From DASUAS01 sp963720765 (GTDB lineage: Bacteria > Actinomycetota > Acidimicrobiia > IMCC26256 > DASPTH01): a stretch of 64,000 bases of DNA. The notes beneath the pieces are model-generated. The model worked only from the letters and a program-made list of their open reading frames with translations. It was not told where the DNA came from and made no database searches. Shown here piece by piece: positions 57,874 through 64,000 of the stretch. Where the stretch lies: assembly GCA_963720765.1 (NCBI GenBank), contig CAVRGS010000002.1:1089696-1153695 (forward strand). The letters run 5' to 3'. Position 1 is the stretch's first letter; each line of letters starts with the position of its first letter. The position numbers and the translations under genes are program-made.

Positions 57874-58635
57874 CTAGCGACCCGTGAAGTTGGGGGGCCG
57901 ACGCTCCGCGGTCGCGGCGACACCCTCCCGGAAGTCGGCCGTCTCGCGGAGCCGCTGCTGCTCCTGGTTCTCACGCGCGGTCGCGGCGCGCACCTGGTCG
58001 GCGAGGGTGCCGCGCATCGTCTCGCGGATCGACACGAGCGCGAGTGGGGCCGACGTCGCGATCTCCGACGCGAACCCATGCGCCGCGGCGCGGAGCTCGT
58101 CGGCGGGCACGACCCGATCGGCGAGGCCGATGCGCACCGCTTCTTCGCCGCGCACGTCGACTGCGGTGTACATGAGCTCGAGTGCGTGCTGCTGGCCGAC
58201 GACCGCGGGAAGCGTGGCCGAGATGCCGAAGCCCTGGTGGAACCCGAGCTTGGCGAAGTTGCAGCTGAAGCGGGTCTCGGGGGTCGCGACCCGGAAGTCG
58301 GCGGCGAGCGAGAGGCCGAGGCCTCCGCCGACCGCGGCGCCCTGCACCGCGGCGACGATCGGCTTGCGGTTCGAGAAGAGTCGCGCCGCCTGCTCGTAGA
58401 GCGTGGTGGTCGCGTCGAGAAGGTTCGTGCCCTTCAGGTCGGCGCCGGCGCAGAAGTTCTTGCCTTCGGAGCAGAGCACCAGAGCTCGACACTCGGGTTC
58501 GTCGTCGAGGCCGAGGACGGCGTCGGCCAGATCGGTCATCACCGCGATGTCGAACCAGTTGTGCGGCGGTCGGTGGATCTCGACGGTGGCGACGTGCCCG
58601 ACGAGGTCGACGGAGACAGCGGGTGCAACGCTCAT
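57874..58635 (-). CDS. Enoyl-CoA hydratase/isomerase family protein
   Basis: 253 residues from ATG 58635. The crotonase oxyanion-hole segments are ALVLCSEGKNFCAGADLKGT and PIVAAVQGAAVGGGLGLSLA, and VATPETRFSCNFAKLGFHQG carries the region where catalytic Glu residues normally lie; here the second position is Gly-Phe-His, so activity could differ from a true hydratase. SRETMRG-type C-terminal helix (SIRETMRGTLADQVRAATAR). It leads the minus-strand operon with the ACAD10-like kinase and VOC protein. Confidence 0.9.
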   Translation of the reverse strand: MSVAPAVSVDLVGHVATVEIHRPPHNWFDIAVMTDLADAVLGLDDEPECRALVLCSEGKNFCAGADLKGTNLLDATTTLYEQAARLFSNRKPIVAAVQGAAVGGGLGLSLAADFRVATPETRFSCNFAKLGFHQGFGISATLPAVVGQQHALELMYTAVDVRGEEAVRIGLADRVVPADELRAAAHGFASEIATSAPLALVSIRETMRGTLADQVRAATARENQEQQRLRETADFREGVAATAERRPPNFTGR

Positions 58636-58797
58636 CGCCGCGGACGCTACTTCGTTGCCGCGGGCCCCGTTGCCTTGGTCAGAGGCTGCCCGCGACTTCA
58701 CGAATCCCTGACGTTCCCGGCGTTTCATCAATGACACGAGCCGAACCCCCACGACTCGGTCAGTCCGAAATCCACGCACCAGAGAAGGACAGGAACC

Positions 58798-59238
58798 ATG
58801 GACTCGAAGATCAAGAAGCTGGTCGCCGGTGTCGCCCTCGCCGGCGCCATGACCGTCGGCACCGCCGGGGTCGCGGTGGCCGCCGACGGCTCGACCACTC
58901 CGGCCGACCCCTCGGCCCAGGCGGCCAAGCACCCGGGCGCTCGGCTCAAGGCCCGTAAGGCGGCGATGCAGATCGTCACCGAGACGCTCGGCGTCAGCCG
59001 CCAGGAGGTGCGGGACGCGATGAAGAGCGGCCAGACCCTCAGCCAGTACGCCACCTCCCTGGGCAAGGACCCCCAGACCGTGGTCGACGCGCTGAGCAAC
59101 GCCGCCAACACCAAGCTCGACCAGCTGGCGGCCGACGGCACCATCACCCCGGAGCGGGCGGCGACCGCCAAGGGCAAGGTCCCGGCTCGGATCGACAAGC
59201 TGATGAACCGTCAGTTCGGTCAGCACGCGACCGCGTAG
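58798..59238 (+). CDS. Small secreted helical protein, unassigned
   Basis: 146 residues. Signal peptide KKLVAGVALAGAMTVGTAGV with cleavage near AVAA-DGSTT. The mature part has a helical domain: MQIVTETLGVSRQEVRDAMK, SGQTLSQYATSLGKDPQTVV, DALSNAANTKLDQLAADGTI, TPERAATAKGKVPARIDKLM. This helix-rich pattern (two helix-turn segments, then a Leu/Ala helix with a G-[TR]-[IL]-T-xx-[QR]-A turn) recurs in many secreted actinobacterial proteins without assigned function. ATG 58798 follows an AGGA. A strong stem-loop follows the gene at 59283. Confidence 0.8.
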   Translation: MDSKIKKLVAGVALAGAMTVGTAGVAVAADGSTTPADPSAQAAKHPGARLKARKAAMQIVTETLGVSRQEVRDAMKSGQTLSQYATSLGKDPQTVVDALSNAANTKLDQLAADGTITPERAATAKGKVPARIDKLMNRQFGQHATA

Positions 59239-59282
59239 CTGGCGATCGCGCACCCGGGCGGCCTTGCCCCCGGCCGCTCCTC

Positions 59283-59314
59283 GGTGCCCGCCGGACCTCG
59301 TTCCGGCGGGCACC
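59283..59314 (+). terminator. Stem-loop with perfect 13-bp stem after the secreted-protein gene
   Basis: GGTGCCCGCCGGA (59283-59295), loop CCTCGT, TCCGGCGGGCACC (59302-59314). Perfect pairing, no U-run, 45 nt after the preceding stop: a typical high-GC terminator separating it from the acyl-CoA dehydrogenase promoter. Confidence 0.75.
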
Positions 59315-59358
59315 GCCGCGTCACGAGGTGGTTCCGGAAGGACGCCGGTGGAGATGCT

Positions 59359-59378
59359 AAGTTACTCACCGGTAACTT
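59359..59378. promoter_or_regulatory. Operator palindrome upstream of the acyl-CoA dehydrogenase gene
   Basis: AAGTTAC (59359-59365), TCACCG, GTAACTT (59372-59378): a perfect 20-bp dyad with 7-bp arms. It overlaps a TAAGTT -10-like box (59358-59363). It resembles sites of TetR-type repressors of fatty-acid genes. None of the three TetR genes in this window has the same palindrome at its own promoter, so the regulator is probably elsewhere. Confidence 0.65.
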
Positions 59379-59399
59379 GCGTCTCAAGGAGATCCCGCC

Positions 59400-60614
59400 G
59401 TGGCCGATTTCTCGCTCGACCTCAACGAGGACCAGCTCCAGCTCCAGAAGTGGGTCCACGACTTCGCCGAAGACGTCGTGCGGCCCGCCGCCCACGAGTG
59501 GGACGAGCGGGAGGAGACCCCCTGGCCGATCATCGAGGAGGCCGCCAAGATCGGCCTCTACTCGATGGAGTTCGGAGCCAACGCGGTCGGTGACGCCACC
59601 GGACTCACCTGGCCGGTCGTGATGGAGGAGATGTGCTGGGGCGACGCCGGCATCACGCTGGCGATCTTCGGCAGCACCCTCGCCGTCTCCGGCATCATCG
59701 CCAACGGCACCCCCGAGCAGATCGGGGAGTGGGTGCCGCAGTGCTTCGGCACTCCCGAGAAGATCCAGCTCGGCGCGTTCTGCGTGAGCGAGCCCGACGC
59801 GGGCAGCGACGTCAGCTCGTTGCGCACCCGCGCCGTCTACGACGACGCCAAGGACGAGTGGGTGCTCAACGGCACCAAGACATGGATCACGAACGGTGGC
59901 ATCGCCGACATCCACGTGGTGGTCGCGTCGGTCGACCCCGAGCTCGGTGGTCGTGGTCAGGCCAGCTTCGTGGTGCCGCCGGGCACGCCGGGGCTGAGCA
60001 TGGGCCAGAAGTTCAAGAAGCACGGCATCCGTGCGAGCCACACCGCGGAGGTGATCCTCGACGACGTGCACGTCCCGGGTTCGTGTCTCCTCGGCGGCAA
60101 GGACAAGCTCGACGAGCGTCTCGCACGCGCACGCGAGGGCGAGAGCAGTCGCGGTCAGGCCGCGTTGAAGACGTTCGAAGCGACGCGTCCGCTCGTCGGC
60201 GCCATGGCCATCGGCATCGCGCGTGCGGCCTACGAGTACTCGCTCGACTACGCCAAGGAGCGGGTGCAGTTCGGTCGGCCGATCATCGAGAACCAGGCCA
60301 TCGCCTTCAAGCTCGCCGACATGAAGACCGAGATCGACGCGTCGCGCCTGCTCGTGTGGCGGGCTGCGTGGATGGGTGCGACCGGCAAGCCGTTCGAGCA
60401 CGGCGAAGGTTCGATGAGCAAGCTCAAGGCGGGTGAGACCGCGGTCAAGGTCACCGACGAGGCCATCCAGATCCTCGGTGGCTACGGCTACGTGCGCGAA
60501 TACCCCGTCGAGCGCTGGCACCGCGACGCGAAGATCTACACGATCTTCGAAGGCACCTCCGAGATCCAGCGCCTCGTGATCGCTCGCGCCATCTCTGGCC
60601 TGCACATTCGCTGA
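59400..60614 (+). CDS. Acyl-CoA dehydrogenase
   Basis: 404 residues from GTG 59400 with AAGGAG about 8 nt upstream. FAD and substrate motifs are in order: CVSEPDAGSDVSSLRTRAVY, WVLNGTKTWITNGGIADIHV, KKHGIRASHTAEVILDDVHV, YAKERVQFGRPIIENQAIAF, QILGGYGYVREYPVERWHRD and IFEGTSEIQRLVIARAISG, where the Glu of EGTSEIQ is the usual catalytic base. Oxidises an acyl-CoA to the 2-enoyl-CoA and passes electrons to ETF. The frame is intact. Regulated, by inference, from the palindrome at 59359-59378. Confidence 0.95.
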   Translation: MADFSLDLNEDQLQLQKWVHDFAEDVVRPAAHEWDEREETPWPIIEEAAKIGLYSMEFGANAVGDATGLTWPVVMEEMCWGDAGITLAIFGSTLAVSGIIANGTPEQIGEWVPQCFGTPEKIQLGAFCVSEPDAGSDVSSLRTRAVYDDAKDEWVLNGTKTWITNGGIADIHVVVASVDPELGGRGQASFVVPPGTPGLSMGQKFKKHGIRASHTAEVILDDVHVPGSCLLGGKDKLDERLARAREGESSRGQAALKTFEATRPLVGAMAIGIARAAYEYSLDYAKERVQFGRPIIENQAIAFKLADMKTEIDASRLLVWRAAWMGATGKPFEHGEGSMSKLKAGETAVKVTDEAIQILGGYGYVREYPVERWHRDAKIYTIFEGTSEIQRLVIARAISGLHIR

Positions 60615-61063
60615 TCTGATCTTCGAGTCGGCTGGCCGTTCCGGCCGTCTCATCCCTACAAATCCGGGCGCGGGTCGGGGATAGCTCCCGGATGTTGGTC
60701 CTCGCACCCGCTTTGCGGGTGTGAGAAGTGTGTCTACGTTTTGATCGTGCTCGTTGACGGGGGTGGAGGCGTCGACGCGGGTGGCGCGGGACCGCGTGCC
60801 GGGGTCGTCGCGGTCAGGGTCGGAGGCGTCGGCGGGGCTGTCTTGGTGGTGTAGCGGGTGTTGGCTCCATGGTCACGTTGGGGCAGGGCAGGCTCGAACT
60901 TGGCTGCCGTACATCCCTTCGCCACACGAACTCGCCGAACGAACACGGTGGCGTGGAGCCGTTTCGGCCTCAGCAGGCGGGCTCAATCAAGTGTCCGGCC
61001 GCGCCACAGAGTGTGGGAGCCATCTAAGGCCCGAGCGCGCGCCGTGCTGAGAACCAAGTCGCC
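60615..61063. other. Intergenic region left of the IS110 transposase, with direct-repeat copy A
   Basis: No gene is supported. A hairpin-rich stretch (GCCGTTCCGGC near 60630, and CACCCGCTTTGCGGGTG near 60706-60722) follows the acyl-CoA dehydrogenase and could terminate it. The rest is repeat copy A (60738-60947) and 116 nt leading to the transposase stop. Confidence 0.5.
60738..60947 (+). repeat. ~210-bp direct repeat, copy A, flanking the IS110 transposase
   Basis: Begins GTTTTGATCGTGCTCGTTGA and ends near CCGAACGAACACG. It aligns along its whole length with 62201-62414 at roughly 85-88% identity by eye. Its near end is 116 nt from the transposase stop. On the minus strand it can be read as a Thr/Pro-rich peptide ending TIKT and a stop. 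Confidence 0.75.
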
Positions 61064-62086
61064 TCACGCCACCTCCGCGGGCTGGTCGGCGAGGCAGCGG
61101 ATGTGCCCGTCGCGCAGCCCGTAGTAGACGAGCGTGAGGACCTTGCGCGCCGCGGCGACCCGAGCGATGGGCCGGCCGCGGCGTTCGGCGATGCGATGGA
61201 AGTCGGCCATGATCTTCGTCGGGCCACGTTGACGGGCGACCGCCTCGACCGCCGCCCATCGCACGAGTGGTGAGCCTTGCTTGGTGATGTGCCCGCGCCG
61301 CACCGTCGTGTCGGACTCATGGTGACGAGGCGTGAGCCCGGCCCACGAACACAACTGGGGAGCTCCGGCGAAGCGGGTGACGTCACCGAGTTCGGCGACG
61401 AACACGCCAGCGAGGATGCGTCCGACTCCATGGATGGTCTGGACCGCTTCGTAGCCGGCATGGCCGCGCAGCGCCTGGTGGGTGTCGCGTTCGAAAGCGT
61501 CGATCTCACGGTCATAGACCGCGAGCAGCTCCCGCAACGATCGGACCCGCTGGTCATACGCGGGCGCGAACTCGAGCTCGTCGAGGAGCTGATTGCCCCG
61601 CACCCCGAACAGGTCACTCATCGGGACGGTCACGCCCTCCTTGGCGAGGATGGCGTGCACCTGGCAGCGCAGCCCGGTCCGCAACGCGACCAGCTTGGCG
61701 CGATGACGCACCAGCTCCCGCAACTCCCGCGTCGCCGGGGGAGCGATCCAGGCTTCGGGCAGGCGTCCCATCCGCAACAGGTCCGCGAGGTGCGCGGCGT
61801 CGCGACGGTCGTTCTTGACCCGCTGATGCTGATACATCCGCACACCCAACGAATGCGCGAGCCGGACGTTCGCGCCGGCGTCTTGGAGAGCGTCGACGAG
61901 CCAATACCAGCCGTAGGTAGCTTCGACCGCGACCTCCGGATCCGGGCCCGCCTTCGCGACCTCGAGCGCGATCGCGATCGGATCGTTGTCCAAGTTCACC
62001 GCACTGACGACTTCGCCGGCTTCGTCCATCCGCACGATCGTGCTGCGACGACGGTGCAGATCGATCCCGACGTACTGTCGCTCCAT
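61064..62086 (-). mobile_element. IS110 family transposase
   Basis: 340 residues, intact. The start is ATG 62086 with GAGGAGG upstream. The N-terminal DEDD RuvC-like domain has Asp9 (YVGIDLHRRRST), Glu55 (VAVEATYGWYW), and Asp93 and Asp96 (KNDRRDAAHLADLL). The C-terminal transposase_20 domain reads IHGVGRILAGVFVAELGDVT, APQLCSWAGLTPRHHESDTT, RRGHITKQGSPLVRWAAVEA, with the serine of that segment a possible catalytic residue. IS110 enzymes recombine DNA guided by a bridge RNA made from the element's non-coding end. No terminal inverted repeats are obvious, as expected. Confidence 0.93.
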
Positions 62087-62444
62087 AGGGGCCTCCTCAA
62101 ACTTGTGAGCAGATACGAACACGAGTGGCGTACCACTCGAGCTCGCAGGGAGCGGAGGCCCCGCTCCTTCATGGCATCATCCCTGAAGGAGTGGGTCTCC
62201 GTTTTGATCGTGGTCGTTGACGCGGGTGGAGGCGTCGACGCGAGTGACGCGGGACCGCGTGCCGGGGTCGTCGCGGTCAGAGTCGGAGGCGTCGTCGCGC
62301 GTGTCTCGGTGGTGTCGCGGGACCTGGCTCCATGGTTCCGTCGCGGCCGGGCAGGCTCGACTTGGCTGCCGTGCATGCATTCGCCACACCAACTCGCCGA
62401 ACTCGACGGACACGTCGCCGCGGTCGGCAAGCCCGCGCCGGCGA
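62087..62444. other. Non-coding region upstream of the IS110 transposase, with direct-repeat copy B
   Basis: No gene is supported between the transposase start and the recombinase remnant. Positions 62087-62200 hold the ribosome site and a leader; 62201-62414 is repeat copy B. In IS110 elements the bridge RNA is encoded in a non-coding end next to the transposase, so this interval is the place to look for it. Confidence 0.45.
62201..62414 (+). repeat. ~210-bp direct repeat, copy B, flanking the IS110 transposase
   Basis: Begins GTTTTGATCGTGGTCGTTGA and ends near ACTCGACGGACACG. Same orientation as copy A, with the start points 1463 bp apart, close to the usual length of an IS110 element. The near end is 114 nt from the transposase start, almost the same distance as copy A on the other side. 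Confidence 0.75.
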
Positions 62445-62640
62445 CGGTCCCGGGCATCTCCGCGAGTTGCGGCAAACGCTCGCCACCCAGGCGATCAACC
62501 GAGGATGAACCTCAAGCGATCGCGGCACTTCTCAGGCACCCATCGATGCGCATGATGCTCACCTACGCGCGCATCTCGGACCGCACCGTCGCCGACGGGT
62601 AGTTCCGCGTCACCGAAGCGGTGGGGATGCACGCCGTAGT
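62445..62640 (+). pseudogene. Tyrosine-recombinase C-terminal remnant
   Basis: Plus-strand pieces read LRELRQTLATQAINRG, then, after a frame change near 62505, AIAALLRHPSMRMMLTYARI, SDRTVADG, a TAG at 62600-62602 where Tyr or a similar residue is expected, and FRVTEAV. This is the usual end of a phage-type integrase (the LGH...TLxYAR block with the nucleophile Tyr in LTYARI). It has no intact upstream part. Confidence 0.6.
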
Positions 62641-62783
62641 CCACCCCAGGACGGCGAAATGGGCGCTCGTTCTTCGCTTCGGCGCCCCTGTGTCCTTCAT
62701 CGCATCAGTTCTTGCGCTCGGCGGCCGATTGCCGGGCCCGGTGCCGCCCATGGACGGACGAGGTGTCGCCAAAGGTGACCGGA
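62641..62783. other. Short gap with no recognised gene
   Basis: Between the recombinase remnant and the stop of the LLM oxidoreductase I see no supported coding sequence and no clear hairpin. Confidence 0.4.
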
Positions 62784-63695
62784 TCAGGTTCTTGCGGCAG
62801 CGCTGATCAAGTCCCAGGTCGCGCTGACCTCGTCAGGGTTTCCGAGTGGGATTGCGGCGACGTCTGTCGCGCCTCGAGAGGCCAAGCCGGTGAGGGCGGC
62901 GCCCACGTGGTCGGCGTTTCCGATGATCGCGACATCGATTGCGTCCGCGACGCCCTCTCGGTCCAGCATCGCGCTATACGACGGAATGTCGCGGTAGCTG
63001 CCGATGGCAGGACCCAGCCGTTCCCGAGCGCTCGCCGCATCGTCGGTGACGCAGACGGGCAGACACACCACCACGCGAGGGTCAGGACGACCAGCCGCTG
63101 CTGCGGCTGCTCGGATCGTCGGTGACACGTAGCTTTCGATCGTCGCTGCGCCGGTCATCCAGGTGATCGTCCCTGCGGTGCGTTCACCGGCAAGGTGCAA
63201 CATCCGTGGTCCGAGAGCTGCGATCAGCACCGGCGGCGGCGTCGGCAGCTCGGCGGCGCCGAGCTGGGTCGACAGCGCGAAACTCTCGTTCGGCGTCGCT
63301 GGCTCCGCCGCCATCAACGCGTCGAGCGTCGACAAGTAGTCCGCCAAGTAGCTCACCGATCGGCGACGAGGAAGTCCGTAGAGCCGCTCGAGGTTGTGGG
63401 CATGCGCGAGGCCGAGTCCGAGCGCCAACCGGCCACCGCACAGCGCTTGCGCGGTGAGCGCCTGTTCCGCGAGCACCACCGGATGTCTCGTCTGGACGGG
63501 TATCACCGCGGTGCCGACTTCGACATCGCCGTCAACGCCCCAGGAAGAGATCAGCGTCAAGGCGTCGAAGCCGAGATGCTGCGTGATCCACACCGACGAC
63601 ACGCCAGCAGCACGCGCCTGCTCATACTCCGCGACCAGCTGCGAGACCGTGTCCCCAAAGCCGCCACGGCGACCGATCACTACACCAACCCGCAT
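62784..63695 (-). CDS. LLM-class F420/flavin-dependent oxidoreductase
   Basis: 303 residues, intact, from ATG 63695 (MRVGVVIGRRGGFGDTVSQL). The TIM-barrel landmarks are SVWITQHLGFDALTLISSWG, EVGTAVIPVQTRHPVVLAEQ, TAQALCGGRLALGLGLAHAH and PPVLIAALGPRMLHLAGERT. The loop around GTAVIPVQTRHP is typical of the F420-binding TIGR03564-like group. Substrate unknown. It lies beyond the mobile scar and is not obviously part of it. Confidence 0.88.
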   Translation of the reverse strand: MRVGVVIGRRGGFGDTVSQLVAEYEQARAAGVSSVWITQHLGFDALTLISSWGVDGDVEVGTAVIPVQTRHPVVLAEQALTAQALCGGRLALGLGLAHAHNLERLYGLPRRRSVSYLADYLSTLDALMAAEPATPNESFALSTQLGAAELPTPPPVLIAALGPRMLHLAGERTAGTITWMTGAATIESYVSPTIRAAAAAAGRPDPRVVVCLPVCVTDDAASARERLGPAIGSYRDIPSYSAMLDREGVADAIDVAIIGNADHVGAALTGLASRGATDVAAIPLGNPDEVSATWDLISAAART

Positions 63696-64000
63696 GACGG
63701 ACACGCGAAACATGCCAGTTCAGGGCGACCGAAGGGCGACCAACCGCGCACCGTCCGCTGGGCGTACCACCCAGCCTCACGACGCGCCAGATTGCCCTGA
63801 GAGAGGATCGAGTGCAGGCGTTGCGGGCGTGCTCGTAGCGTTCGAGGGCCTCGCTCGCGGTCTCGAGAATGCCCGGGTGAGTGGGACCACCACGGATCCG
63901 GCGGGTTCGCGCAGCACAGGGACCTGGCGACGCCAGAACCTCATCTGTCTCCGGTGGATGTGCAGCCACCGGGTCGTCCCGCGCCGCGGTTGGCCCGGGA
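63696..64000. other. Right edge, no confident gene
   Basis: A minus-strand reading includes HPGILETASEALERYEHARN and ACTRSSLRAIW, which looks protein-like but matches no family I recognise and overlaps the oxidoreductase gene if extended. It may be the end of a gene that starts beyond the window. Confidence 0.3.

Noticed and set aside
63622..63969. Open frame at the right edge as a transposase
   Set aside because: The readable peptide matches no family I can name and it overlaps the LLM oxidoreductase gene; support is insufficient.

Overview
High-GC actinobacterial chromosome fragment, most likely from the class Acidimicrobiia or a close relative. This is inferred from the overall base composition, F420-dependent luciferase-like enzymes, mycothiol-dependent (MDMPI-type) proteins, the actinobacterial families DUF3052 and DUF3097, a DrrAB-type exporter, and many genes whose start codon lies only 6-12 nt after a TANNNT box, as in leaderless actinobacterial transcripts. 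No species can be named from the sequence alone.

Layout. (1) 0-28 kb is core chromosome: a GT-C-like membrane protein, phosphomannomutase, Trm112-like protein, sugar-phosphate isomerase, Eis-like acetyltransferase, ahcY, comF-hpf, a DUF2079 protein, secA-prfB-ftsE-ftsX plus an M23 peptidase, a 1-Cys peroxiredoxin with DUF3052, an SRAP protein, an MDMPI-type enzyme, an LLM oxidoreductase, an asparagine synthetase fused to an F420-ligase-like domain, a sulfotransferase, a DUF72 protein, a HAD hydrolase and a membrane protein. (2) 28-42 kb is a catabolic/accessory cluster with three TetR regulators, two ODP-like metallo-beta-lactamase-fold proteins, two Baeyer-Villiger-type monooxygenases, a Gfo/Idh/MocA oxidoreductase, an orphan amino-acid-type substrate-binding protein, an N-acyl-D-amino-acid deacylase and a GH13 glucosidase. 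(3) 42-45 kb looks like a decayed island next to the 3' end of tmRNA (ssrA): an integrase remnant, a flavoprotein monooxygenase and a small exported protein. (4) 45-60.6 kb holds a serine hydrolase, PadR-drrAB, a CoA-transferase, smpB, a methyltransferase, a JAMM peptidase, DUF3097, a P450, a polysaccharide deacetylase, an enoyl-CoA hydratase/phosphotransferase group and an acyl-CoA dehydrogenase. (5) 60.6-64 kb is a mobile scar: an IS110-family transposase between two ~210-bp direct repeats, a tyrosine-recombinase C-terminal remnant and another LLM oxidoreductase.

How genes work together. secA, ftsEX plus the LytM-type peptidase, prfB, hpf, smpB and ssrA cover secretion, division-linked wall hydrolysis and ribosome rescue or hibernation. 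The 28-40 kb cluster looks like regulated oxidation and hydrolysis of an organic substrate. The enoyl-CoA hydratase, ACAD10-like phosphotransferase, CoA-transferase and acyl-CoA dehydrogenase point to acyl-CoA catabolism.

Quality warning. Many genes in 0-28 kb, including secA, prfB and ftsX, carry single-base frame breaks, nearly always a net +1. Most genes in 29-40 kb and 43-62 kb are intact. I treat the breaks as probable sequence errors and give the full span of each broken gene with the approximate break positions.
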